Assembly: GCA_040768845.1 (NCBI GenBank)
Contig: JAXGME010000004.1
Coordinates: forward strand, 261,566 to 325,565
Reading direction: 5' to 3'
Origin: JAEZHK01 sp040768845
Lineage (GTDB): Bacteria; Bacillota; Clostridia; Christensenellales; Aristaeellaceae
Length of the DNA: 64,000 nt
The notes under the pieces: model-generated
What the model saw: only the letters and a program-made list of their open reading frames with translations
What the model was told of the DNA's origin: nothing
Databases searched by the model: none
Made by a program: the position numbers and the translations under genes
Shown here: positions 41,057 to 48,228 of the stretch, piece by piece
Position numbering within the stretch: the stretch's first letter is position 1
Layout of the letters: each line of letters begins with the position of its first letter

Positions 41057-41965
41057 CTATACCCGAAAAATCTTGCCGGACTGGTCAAAATCGTACAATC
41101 CGATGCGGCGCAGCTCCTTTCGGAACGCCTCGGAGAGGGCGAAGGCCGTGACCGCGCGCATGGCCGGCTCCGCCTCCCGCCCGGCGGGGATCACCATGTC
41201 ATACCATTCCCGCTGCAGCGGTACAAAGCCCGCGTCCGGTACCTGCCGCGCCACGGATTCGATGCCGACCCCCACATCGCCCTCGCCGCCCGCCACGGCC
41301 GCGGCCACGGCCGCGTGGTTAGGGCGCTCGTCGCCGTACCCCTCGACGGACGCCGGCACGATGCCCATGCGCCGCAGCTTTCCGTCCAGCAGCACCCGGA
41401 TGCCGCTGCCCTTCTCCCGGTTTACCAGCCGGATGCCGGGCCGCGCCAGGTCGGCCCAGTCCGTCAGATCCCGGGGATTGCCCTTTGCAACGTAAAACCC
41501 GGCGGTGCGGCCGAAGAGCCGCACCACCACGGCGGCCAACCCCGGCAGCAGGCGGGGAATGTAGGGCAGGTTGTACTCGCCGGTCTCCTCATCCCAAAGA
41601 TGGCAGGTGGCGATGTCCGCGCGGCCGGCGTACAGCGCGCTCAGCGCGTTGTAGCTGCCCTGGTGGGAGCGCAAAACCTCCGGCATGCCGGGCAGCGCGC
41701 CGACGTGGGCGGCGATCAGGTCCAGCGCCGGGTCCTGCCCGCAGAGCACCAGTTGCCGGGCCGGGGCTGTTTCCGCCGCAGAAGGCGCCGCCAGAGCGGT
41801 CGCGGCACCTCCGAGCTTCTTCGCGAGGTCCGCGCGGCGGACGCGCAACTGCCTGCCCACCTTCGCGGAGGGGATCTCGCCGCGCCGCAGCATTTCATAC
41901 ACGGTGTTTCGCCGGACGCGCAGCAGCAGCGCCACTTCCTGCACCGTCAAAAGCTCGCTGTCCAT
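41057..41965 (-). CDS. Helix-turn-helix / periplasmic-binding-domain fusion regulator (molybdate-type)
   Basis: 302-aa cytoplasmic protein. An excisionase-type helix-turn-helix at about residues 5-52 (LLTVQEVALLLRVRRNTVYE, then GEIPSAKVGRQLRVRRADL) is fused to a PBP-like domain (about 75-300). That domain contains DPALDLIAAHVGALPG, LYAGRADIATCHLWDEETGEYN, NREKGSGIRVLLD and VGVGIESVARQ, the pattern of regulators related to ModA/TupA-type oxyanion-binding proteins. Divergent from modA with a 24-bp palindrome between, so it probably represses or activates modA in response to molybdate or tungstate. The ATG at 41965 follows AGAGGAGG. Its downstream end lies about 45 bp before the T-box promoter, without an obvious terminator. 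Confidence 0.85.
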   Translation of the reverse strand: MDSELLTVQEVALLLRVRRNTVYEMLRRGEIPSAKVGRQLRVRRADLAKKLGGAATALAAPSAAETAPARQLVLCGQDPALDLIAAHVGALPGMPEVLRSHQGSYNALSALYAGRADIATCHLWDEETGEYNLPYIPRLLPGLAAVVVRLFGRTAGFYVAKGNPRDLTDWADLARPGIRLVNREKGSGIRVLLDGKLRRMGIVPASVEGYGDERPNHAAVAAAVAGGEGDVGVGIESVARQVPDAGFVPLQREWYDMVIPAGREAEPAMRAVTAFALSEAFRKELRRIGLYDFDQSGKIFRV

Positions 41966-42034
41966 GAAAGCGCCTCCTCTTTTCCTCATTGTAGCGTCAA
42001 AGCGCGGGGCTGTAAAGCTTGTCTTTGGGAAGTC

Positions 42035-42058
42035 GTTATTCTTTTAAAAGAATTACGT
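42035..42058. promoter_or_regulatory. 24-bp palindromic operator between the fusion regulator and modA
   Basis: The core ATTCTTTTAAAAGAAT (42039-42054) is a perfect 16-bp palindrome. It extends to CGTTATTCTTTT / AAAAGAATTACG with 11 of 12 matching positions. It ends two bases before the modA -35 box. The CGTTAT/ATTACG ends recall the CGTTATAT-type halves of ModE operators, though the centre differs. Confidence 0.75.
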
Positions 42059-42060
42059 AT

Positions 42061-42089
42061 TGACAGCGCCATGTCCGCTGTGTAAAATA
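42061..42089 (+). promoter_or_regulatory. SigA promoter of modA
   Basis: TTGACA (42061-42066), 17-bp spacer, TAAAAT (42084-42089), directly next to the palindromic operator. Confidence 0.8.
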
Positions 42090-42156
42090 AACGCATATAA
42101 ACAATACAAAACAATAAAAAACATGAAAAGAACGAACGGTGTAGAGGAGGGTTTTC

Positions 42157-42930
42157 ATGAACCGAAAGATCAAGGCTTTTGCCGCGCTCGCGGTGGCGCT
42201 TTGCCTTTGCGCGGGGGGTGCCCTGGCGGAAACCGGGGTGGAACTGAACGTATTTGCGGCGGCCAGCCTGACAGAATCCCTGACCCGGATCGCCGAATTG
42301 TATTCGGCGGCCCAGCCGGATGTACGGCTGGCCTTCAACTTTGATTCCAGCGGCACGCTCCAGACGCAGATTGAATCCGGCGCGGCCGCAGACGTGTTTT
42401 TGTCGGCGGCGCAGAAGCAGATGGACGCGCTGGAGGCGGGCGGCTACCTGACGGAGGGCACCCGCAGGGATCTTTTGACGAATAAAGTGGTGCTTATCGT
42501 CCCCGAGGGCTCTACGCTGGGGCTCACCGGTTTTGAGGATGTGGCGTCGGAGAAGGTGAAGCTGGTGGCGCTGGGCAACGCGGACGTGCCGGTGGGGCAG
42601 TATTCGCAGGACATCTTCACGTCGCTGGGCCTGTGGGACGCGGTAGCGGTCAAGGCATCCATGGGTGCCAACGTGAAGGAAGTGCTGTCCCAGGTGCAGA
42701 GCGGCGCGGTGGATTGCGGGGTGGTGTATGCCACGGATGCGGCCACAGCCACGGGCGTGACGGTGGTGGCGGAAGCGCCGGAAGGCAGCCACAAGCCGGT
42801 GGTGTACCCCTGCGCGGCATTGAAGGAATCGGCAAACGCGGAAGCCGCGGCCGCGTTTCTTGATTACCTGTCCACGCCGGACGCGGTGAAGGCCTTTGAG
42901 GACGTGGGCTTCACCATGGCCGCGCAATAA
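42157..42930 (+). CDS. modA: Molybdate/tungstate-binding protein ModA
   Basis: 257-aa exported solute-binding protein. The signal peptide ends at an ALA-ET SPase I-type site near residue 25 without a usable lipobox. ModA features: NVFAAASLTESLTRIAELY at the mature start (oxyanion-binding Ser), FNFDSSGTLQTQIESGAAAD near residue 65, GNADVPVGQYSQDIF, and VKEVLSQVQSGAVDCGVVYATDA. Start ATG 42157 follows GTAGAGGAGG. There is no modB or modC next to it: a terminator follows and the next gene is unrelated, so the permease and ATPase must be elsewhere. A molybdenum hydroxylase is encoded 17 kb downstream. Confidence 0.93.
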   Translation: MNRKIKAFAALAVALCLCAGGALAETGVELNVFAAASLTESLTRIAELYSAAQPDVRLAFNFDSSGTLQTQIESGAAADVFLSAAQKQMDALEAGGYLTEGTRRDLLTNKVVLIVPEGSTLGLTGFEDVASEKVKLVALGNADVPVGQYSQDIFTSLGLWDAVAVKASMGANVKEVLSQVQSGAVDCGVVYATDAATATGVTVVAEAPEGSHKPVVYPCAALKESANAEAAAAFLDYLSTPDAVKAFEDVGFTMAAQ

Positions 42931-42964
42931 GCGGCAGGTGTTTTTAAGCGGATCAAACCGCCAT

Positions 42965-43003
42965 ACCGGGCCTTCGGCGATTTTGCCGGAGGCCCGGTGT
43001 TTC
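42965..43003 (+). terminator. Terminator after modA
   Basis: 14-bp GC-rich stem (42965-42978/42985-42998, one G-T pair), six-base loop with four T, followed by GTTTC. A second T-rich hairpin (43034-43043/43057-43066) follows. Confidence 0.6.
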
Positions 43004-43074
43004 ATTCAAAAAAATTGTAAAAAAGCTCAAATTCCCGTTTTTCTTGTTGTTTTTTTGAAGAACGGGGTTCGCTA

Positions 43075-43103
43075 TTGCGATCGGCGGAAAGATATGCTAA
43101 TAT
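43075..43103 (+). promoter_or_regulatory. Promoter of the V4R/GGDEF-HD-GYP operon
   Basis: TTGCGA (43075-43080), 17-bp spacer, TAATAT (43098-43103) in an AT-rich stretch about 90 bp before the V4R gene. Confidence 0.55.
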
Positions 43104-43190
43104 ATATACAATACGCCGCAAAGTTTTCGAGAATACAGATATATTTTTCGTAACGATTGAGTAAGTTTTACATTGAGAGGGACGGATTCA

Positions 43191-43706
43191 ATGGAGGACA
43201 GGAAGTACGCGTTTTCGTGGGCGCTCCTTGGGGATATCGGAGCGGGGCGGCCCAATCTGGGGGATGCCATCAGCGTCAGGGTATATCGCCTGATGCAGTA
43301 TACGTTCCGGGACGTGCTGGAGCAGCGCTACGGCACCGAAGCGACCGACGGCCTTTTTCTTGAGGCCGGAAAGCTCGCCGGAATGCATTTTTATAAAAAC
43401 ATGATCGCGGGCGCCGCGGATTTCCAGCAGCTCGTTCAGATGCTTCAGGAGAGCTTTCGCTCTCTGGGGGTGGGCGTGATTCGCGTTGAAAAGGCCGACC
43501 CGCCCTTTGAGGAGATCATGCTGTCGGTGGAGGAGGATGCCGACTGTTCGGGCCTGCCGGAGCTCGACTACGAGTTCTGCCGGTATGACGAGGGCTTTAT
43601 CGCCGGCATTTTGGAAGGCTTCACCGGCAGGCCCTACGACGTGCGGGAGATCGACTGCTGGTGCACCGGCGGCAGGGCGTGCCGCTTCCGCGCGAAGGCG
43701 ATGTAA
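43191..43706 (+). CDS. V4R-domain protein
   Basis: 171-aa soluble protein containing a V4R (4-vinyl reductase) domain over most of its length. Characteristic pieces are AGKLAGMHFYKNMIAG near residue 65 and the C-terminal ligand/metal region DCWCTGGRACRF with three Cys, preceded by YDEGFIAGILEGFTGRPYDV. V4R domains bind small hydrophobic or tetrapyrrole-related ligands and often serve as sensor modules. ATG 43191 is chosen (GAGAGGGACGG upstream); TTG 43173 is an in-frame alternative. The next gene, a c-di-GMP enzyme, starts 20 bp downstream, so this may be its detached sensor. The ligand is unknown. Confidence 0.85.
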   Translation: MEDRKYAFSWALLGDIGAGRPNLGDAISVRVYRLMQYTFRDVLEQRYGTEATDGLFLEAGKLAGMHFYKNMIAGAADFQQLVQMLQESFRSLGVGVIRVEKADPPFEEIMLSVEEDADCSGLPELDYEFCRYDEGFIAGILEGFTGRPYDVREIDCWCTGGRACRFRAKAM

Positions 43707-43726
43707 TTGGGTTTGAGGGTCTTACA

Positions 43727-45934
43727 ATGTGTGCAGAAAACAAATATGAGCTTGCGCTGAGGCACTTGGTCTGCCTGCTTCAGGATCGGAACTGTGCCGA
43801 AGCGCCCGAGGCGCTGGCCGGTGACCCCGATTACCGGCGGCTGGAGGAAATGATCCGCATGCTGCGCGATGGGGCGCTGGCGCTGGGTCGGGGCGATCTC
43901 GACTGCGAGATCGAAGGCCGGGGCTATGCCATCGGCGCGCTCAAGGGCCTTCAGGGCGCGCTCCGGCACCTGGTATGGCAGTGCCGGGAGATCGCCACGG
44001 GCGACTTTGAGCAAAAGGTGGACTTTTTGGGCGATCTGTCCGAGGCCTACAATCAAATGGCGCTGGCGCTGGGCGAGCGCACCGAAGCGCTGGCCCGTTC
44101 CGAGGCCAAGTACCGGATGCTGTTTGAAAACGCGGCGGAATCGATCGCCGTGGTGGTGGACGGCAGGGTGGCGCTGGCCAACCCCATCTTTGAAAAGCTG
44201 AATGATGTGGAGAGCGGCCGGCTCGCGGACAGGCCGTTTTTCGAGCTGTTCTCCGAGGAGGACCGGCGCGTTGCCGCGGCGCTCGGCGAATCGCTCCTGG
44301 AGGGAAAGCCGCAGCAGGCGCCGGTGACGCTCCGGATTGCCGCGCGGGAGGGTTTCATCTGGCTGGAGACAAAGGGCGTGCCCATCGACTGGGCGGGGCA
44401 GAAGGCGCTGATCTTCTTCCTCATGGATGTGACCCAGCGCAAACGGGCGGAGAGCGCGCTGAGCGTCAGCGAGGAGAAATACCGGCTGATGGCGGAAAAC
44501 GCGCAGGATGTCATCTGGGTGCTGGACCTGGCCACCGGGCGCTTCACCTACGTGAGCCCGTCGGTGTTTTCGCTGCTCGGCGTGACCGTCGAAGAGGCGC
44601 TCAAGGCGCATATTGCCGATTCGATGCCGCCGGAATCCTACGCGCGCTTTGACGCTTATCTGAAAAAGCGCACGGAGGCGTTTTTGGGCGGCGCCCGCGA
44701 TGGGGAAAACAGCGTCGTCGAAGTCGAACAGTACGCCAGCGACGGCGCCACCGTCTACACGGAAGTATCGGTCAAGCTGCGCCTCAACGCATGCGGCGGC
44801 CTTGAGGCGGTGGGCATCAGCCGGGACATCACGGTGCGCAAGTCCTCGGAGCGGAAGATTCTCTACATCAACCAGCATGACCCGCTGACCGATCTCTACA
44901 ACCGGAGGCACTACAACGAGCAGCTGTCGCTGCTCAACACGGCGGACAACATGCCGCTTTCGCTGGTGCTGATCGACGTTAACGGCATGAAGCTGATGAA
45001 CGATGCCTTCGGGCACATGGTCGGCGACAAGCTGCTGACCGGGTTTGCCCAGGTGCTCAAAAGCAGCCTGCGCGCGTCCGACATCGCCGCCCGCATCGGC
45101 GGAGACGAGTTTGTGCTGCTGCTGCCCCGCACCGACGCGAAGGCCGCGGAGCGCGTCGTCCGACGCATCAAGGCCGCCTTGATCGACAAGGCCGTGGAAG
45201 ACATCGCCATCACAGCCTCCTTCGGCCTGGCGACAAAACACCTGGTCGAAGAGGACTTTGGCGGCATCTACCGCATGGCGGAGGACAACATGTACCGGGA
45301 AAAGCTGTCCACAAACCGGCAGCTGAAGGCCGATCTGCTGCAACAGATCCTCGACAACCTCTACAGAAAGAGCCAAGTCGAGCGTCGGCACTCCGAGGCG
45401 GTCAGCAGGCTGTGCATGGCCATCGGGCGCGAGTTCAGAATGAGCGTGGACGACATCGAAAAGCTGGGCGCGACGGGGCTGTACCACGACATCGGCAAGG
45501 TCGCGCTGGACGAGGGCATCCTCAACAAGCCCGAAACGCTGGACCCGGGCGAAAGGATGGAGATCAAACGCCATCCCGAGATCAGCTACCAGATTCTCCG
45601 GTCCTTCGCCGGCATGGGCGAAATCGCGGACTGCGTATTGATGCACCACCGGCGCGTCGACGGCACCGGGTATCCGGAGGCGGCCGACGGGGACCTGCCG
45701 TTTGAGGCGCGGATTCTGGCCGTCGCGGAGGCCTACGACATGATGACCGGGAAATACCCCTTCGGTCCGGCGTTTACCGCCGAACAGGCAATTCAGGAAC
45801 TGGAGCGGAACGCGGGCAGCCAGTTTGATGCCAAAGTCGTGCGCGTGTTCATTGATCGCGTACTGAGAGGCGGCGCGCCTCCCGGGCCGAATGCGGCGCA
45901 GGAGAACCCCAATACCCGTTTTCCGGCCACCTGA
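43727..45934 (+). CDS. PAS-PAS-GGDEF-HD-GYP c-di-GMP turnover protein
   Basis: 735-aa soluble multidomain protein. The N-terminal helical region (1-120) is followed by two PAS domains (about 122-240, FENAAESIAVVVDGRVALAN; and about 253-375, FTYVSPSVFSLLGVT). The GGDEF domain (about 380-540) has an intact RIGGDEFVLLL and an upstream RASD five residues before it, the product-inhibition I-site. The HD-GYP domain (about 550-710) has GLYHDIGKVALDEGILNKPE and HHRRVDGTGYPE. Both catalytic halves look intact, so it could make and break c-di-GMP under PAS control. ATG 43727 follows GAGGG. No TM helix. Paired with the upstream V4R protein. Confidence 0.92.
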   Translation: MCAENKYELALRHLVCLLQDRNCAEAPEALAGDPDYRRLEEMIRMLRDGALALGRGDLDCEIEGRGYAIGALKGLQGALRHLVWQCREIATGDFEQKVDFLGDLSEAYNQMALALGERTEALARSEAKYRMLFENAAESIAVVVDGRVALANPIFEKLNDVESGRLADRPFFELFSEEDRRVAAALGESLLEGKPQQAPVTLRIAAREGFIWLETKGVPIDWAGQKALIFFLMDVTQRKRAESALSVSEEKYRLMAENAQDVIWVLDLATGRFTYVSPSVFSLLGVTVEEALKAHIADSMPPESYARFDAYLKKRTEAFLGGARDGENSVVEVEQYASDGATVYTEVSVKLRLNACGGLEAVGISRDITVRKSSERKILYINQHDPLTDLYNRRHYNEQLSLLNTADNMPLSLVLIDVNGMKLMNDAFGHMVGDKLLTGFAQVLKSSLRASDIAARIGGDEFVLLLPRTDAKAAERVVRRIKAALIDKAVEDIAITASFGLATKHLVEEDFGGIYRMAEDNMYREKLSTNRQLKADLLQQILDNLYRKSQVERRHSEAVSRLCMAIGREFRMSVDDIEKLGATGLYHDIGKVALDEGILNKPETLDPGERMEIKRHPEISYQILRSFAGMGEIADCVLMHHRRVDGTGYPEAADGDLPFEARILAVAEAYDMMTGKYPFGPAFTAEQAIQELERNAGSQFDAKVVRVFIDRVLRGGAPPGPNAAQENPNTRFPAT

Positions 45935-46051
45935 AACGCCCAAAACCCCGTTTTGATTGTGACCTTGTCACGGAGGGAAGCGGACGGGCCGTGCTATTCT
46001 TGAGCCAAGCAAGAGGCAAAAGGCCCACGCTGAATGAAAAGGAGGTACAGT

Positions 46052-46723
46052 ATGGAAACCACCAGAATGCCGCTCATCGGAGATCAGGCGCCCAGTTTCA
46101 AGGCCGTCACCACCCAGGGACCGATCAGTTTCCCGGAGGATTTTGCCGGAAAATGGGTGATCCTCTTCTCTCACCCCGCCGATTTTACGCCGGTGTGCAC
46201 CACCGAGTTCATGACCTTCGCCTCCATGGCGGATGAGTTCAAGGCGCTCAATACCGAGCTTGTGGGCCTGTCCGTCGATTCTCTCTACGCCCACATCGCG
46301 TGGCTCCGCAAGATTCAGGAGTTGGAATGGAACGGGAAGAAGCACATTGAGGTCAAGTTCCCGCTGATCGAGGACATCCGCATGGAGGTCGCCAACAAGT
46401 ACGGCATGATCCAGCCGGGACAGTCCAACACCCAGGCGGTCCGCGCGGTGTTTGTGATCGATCCGGAAGGCAAGATCCGCACGATTCTCTACTATCCGCT
46501 GTCCACCGGCCGCAACTTTGACGAGATCAAGCGCATCGTGCAGGCGCTGCAGAAGGCGGACGCCGACAAGGTGGCCACCCCGGCCGACTGGCGGCCCGGC
46601 GACGATGTAATCGTACCCACCGCCGGCTCCTGCGGCACCGCGAAGGAGCGCATGGAAAGCCAGACCGACGATCAGTACTGCCTTGACTGGTTCCTGTGCT
46701 TCCGCAGGGAGAAGAAGGCGTAA
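46052..46723 (+). CDS. Peroxiredoxin, AhpC/TSA 1-Cys (Prx6-like)
   Basis: 223-aa cytoplasmic thiol peroxidase reducing H2O2 or organic peroxides. The peroxidatic Cys is in FSHPADFTPVCTTEF near residue 48. The long C-terminal part with GRNFDEIKRIVQALQKAD and PADWRPGDDVIVP is typical of Prx6/1-Cys proteins. Extra Cys residues near the C-terminus (AGSCGTAKERM, YCLDWFLCF) could act in resolution. Start ATG 46052 follows AAAGGAGG. Monocistronic with a strong terminator. Expected to protect an anaerobe from transient oxygen. Confidence 0.93.
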   Translation: METTRMPLIGDQAPSFKAVTTQGPISFPEDFAGKWVILFSHPADFTPVCTTEFMTFASMADEFKALNTELVGLSVDSLYAHIAWLRKIQELEWNGKKHIEVKFPLIEDIRMEVANKYGMIQPGQSNTQAVRAVFVIDPEGKIRTILYYPLSTGRNFDEIKRIVQALQKADADKVATPADWRPGDDVIVPTAGSCGTAKERMESQTDDQYCLDWFLCFRREKKA

Positions 46724-46736
46724 AGAGGCGCTGTAC

Positions 46737-46775
46737 AGGCGGCGGAACCCCGGGCCCGGGGCTCCGCCGCCTTTG
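46737..46775 (+). terminator. Terminator of the peroxiredoxin gene
   Basis: Long GC stem: AGGCGGCGGA (46737-46746) with TCCGCCGCCT (46763-46772), enclosing a self-complementary CCCCGGGCCCGGGG, then three T. Confidence 0.7.
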
Positions 46776-46801
46776 GCATAAAAGACCGGGCTTTTCGCTG
46801 T

Positions 46802-46963
46802 CTAGTAGTCTGCGAAGTTTAAGAACCGATGATAGGGCGCAGAGATTTTTCTGCCCGGCACGGAGCCGGGGCGCAGGCGCAGCAGCGCTGCGTCAAGCGG
46901 AGCGCGACACAGCCGGACAGGAAAAGATCCAGCCATAGCGCGGAAATTAGGCTTCGCGGACTA
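46802..46963 (+). repeat. Interspersed MITE-like repeat, copy 2
   Basis: Inverted second copy of the 162-bp element at 4411-4572. Terminal inverted repeats AGTCTGCGAAG and CTTCGCGGACT match at 10 of 11 positions. Immediately after the right end the sequence TTAGTAGTCCGC resembles an element end again, possibly a trace of another copy or of the target sequence. It fills the gap between the convergent peroxiredoxin and Mrp genes, so it does not interrupt a gene. Confidence 0.75.
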
Positions 46964-46985
46964 TTAGTAGTCCGCACCGCGGCGG

Positions 46986-47819
46986 TTACGGCGCGCTGTC
47001 CGCCAGCGCCTTCAGCCGGGCGGACACGCCGTCCAGCCAGTCGCCCTCATAGAGCTCAACTGCGCCTTTGTCCGCTGCGGCGGAGAGCCTTGCGTCGATC
47101 GGGAGCCGCGCCGTTTCCGGTGCGCCGTGGGCCCGGGCGACCGCCTCAAGGCGGCTCTCGCCAAAGGGGGAAAAGCGCTTGCCGCAGTCCGGGCACCGGG
47201 CGTAGGACATGTTCTCCACCAGCGCCAGCAGGGGGATATTCATCATGGCCGCCATGCGGACGGCCTTTTCCACCACCATTCTGACCAGGTCCTGCGGCGT
47301 GGTAACCACCACCACTCCGTCCACGGGCAGCGCCTGGAAAACCGTCAGCGGCACGTCGCCGGTTCCCGGCGGCATGTCGATGAACAGGATGTCCAGATCT
47401 CCCCAAACCACGTCCGTCCAGAACTGCTTGACGGTGTCCGCGATGACGGGGCCGCGCCAGACCACCGGGTCGTTGTCGTCCTCGATCAAAAGGTTCAGGC
47501 TGATCACGCGGATGCCGGTTTTTGTGAGGGCGGGAAAGATGCCCATCTCGTTTCCGGTGGCCTTTCCGGTCAGCCCGAAGGCCTTGGGGATCGAGGGGCC
47601 GGTGATGTCGGCGTCCAGGATGCCGACTTTGAGGCCCTGCCGCCGGGCGTTGACCGCCAGAAGGGCGGCGACCAGGCTCTTGCCGACACCGCCCTTTCCG
47701 CTGACCACGCCGACGACGCGCTTTATGCGGCTGGCGGCGTTTGCGCTCTCCCGAAAGCTCGCTGCGCGCCCGTCGCAGGACGCGCCGCAGCTGGAGCAGT
47801 CGCGGGTACACTCACTCAT
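46986..47819 (-). CDS. Mrp/NBP35-type ATPase, iron-sulfur cluster carrier
   Basis: 277-aa P-loop ATPase of the Mrp/ApbC family that carries and hands over Fe-S clusters. An N-terminal Cys cluster (CTRDCSSCGASC, residues 4-15) is followed by the deviant Walker A VVSGKGGVGKS, DADITGPSIPKAFG, the switch region DILFIDMPPGTGD, and the C-x2-C motif YARCPDCGKRF near residue 214 that holds the bridging cluster. The start ATG 47819 overlaps the stop of the upstream 45-codon gene by 8 bp. Linkage to the peptide transporter operon on the same strand is probably transcriptional rather than functional. Confidence 0.93.
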   Translation of the reverse strand: MSECTRDCSSCGASCDGRAASFRESANAASRIKRVVGVVSGKGGVGKSLVAALLAVNARRQGLKVGILDADITGPSIPKAFGLTGKATGNEMGIFPALTKTGIRVISLNLLIEDDNDPVVWRGPVIADTVKQFWTDVVWGDLDILFIDMPPGTGDVPLTVFQALPVDGVVVVTTPQDLVRMVVEKAVRMAAMMNIPLLALVENMSYARCPDCGKRFSPFGESRLEAVARAHGAPETARLPIDARLSAAADKGAVELYEGDWLDGVSARLKALADSAP

Positions 47820-47949
47820 GAAATTTCTTCCCCCTGTCCTTTTGTCTTTTCAGGGAAATCGCGTCCGCGATCCAGCGGACGCCCATGTACAGCGCGACGA
47901 CGATGGCCGGCCAGAGCAGGATGTTTGCGATATGGATCGCCAGGTTCAT
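47812..47949 (-). CDS. Small membrane protein, 45 aa
   Basis: Short gene with a textbook AGGAGG 9 bp before ATG 47949. The product starts MNLAIHIANILLWPAIVVAL, one TM helix (about residues 4-24), followed by a basic tail (ISLKRQKDRGKKFHE). Its stop overlaps the Mrp start, so translation is coupled. No family recognised. The spacing and ribosome binding site argue that it is real. It may be a membrane anchor or regulator for the Mrp protein or part of the transporter operon. Confidence 0.7.
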   Translation of the reverse strand: MNLAIHIANILLWPAIVVALYMGVRWIADAISLKRQKDRGKKFHE

Positions 47950-47985
47950 TGTATGTCGCCTCCTGAAAGACTTTTGCGCGGGCGT

Positions 47986-48228
47986 TTAACGGAACCAGAC
48001 AAACTGGCAAAGCAGCACCAGCGCCGCCACGGCCAGGCTCAGCGCCAGCGCCACCGTCAGCCCCGCCAGCGTGGCGCTGACCATGAAGCGGCGCAGCTCC
48101 GCCCGGGTCATCGGGGGCACGGGCGGAGCTTTCTCCCCGGGGCCGGGCCGCGCCGAATCGCCGGAGAGCATCTCCATGCCGGCCACCACGCGGCCGTCGT
48201 CCTCCTGCATGCGGTCAGGGCGCTTCAT
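47986..48228 (-). CDS. Small single-TM membrane protein, 80 aa
   Basis: Overlaps the end of oppF by 14 bp. The product has a polar, Pro-rich N-terminal part and one long TM segment near the C-terminus (about residues 48-79, MVSATLAGLTVALALSLAVA and onward). The start is uncertain: ATG 48228, ATG 48210 and internal GTG/ATG codons are possible, none with an ideally placed ribosome binding site. No family recognised. Same strand and spacing as oppF and the 45-codon gene suggest one transcript. Confidence 0.5.
   Translation of the reverse strand: MKRPDRMQEDDGRVVAGMEMLSGDSARPGPGEKAPPVPPMTRAELRRFMVSATLAGLTVALALSLAVAALVLLCQFVWFR

Noticed and set aside
43634..45943. 769-codon open frame antisense to the GGDEF-HD-GYP gene
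   Set aside because: Same GC-driven artefact; composition is atypical and the sense strand has intact catalytic motifs.
45955..46000. Promoter for the peroxiredoxin with TTGTCA and TATTCT, and a GTGAC-CTT-GTCAC operator
   Set aside because: The spacer would be 24 bp, too long for SigA, and the inverted repeat is short; not strong enough to call.
46829..47284. 151-codon frame running through the repeat copy 2 into the mrp region
   Set aside because: It overlaps mrp in antisense, has no ribosome binding site, and its start is inside the repeat; the frame is not preserved in copy 1.
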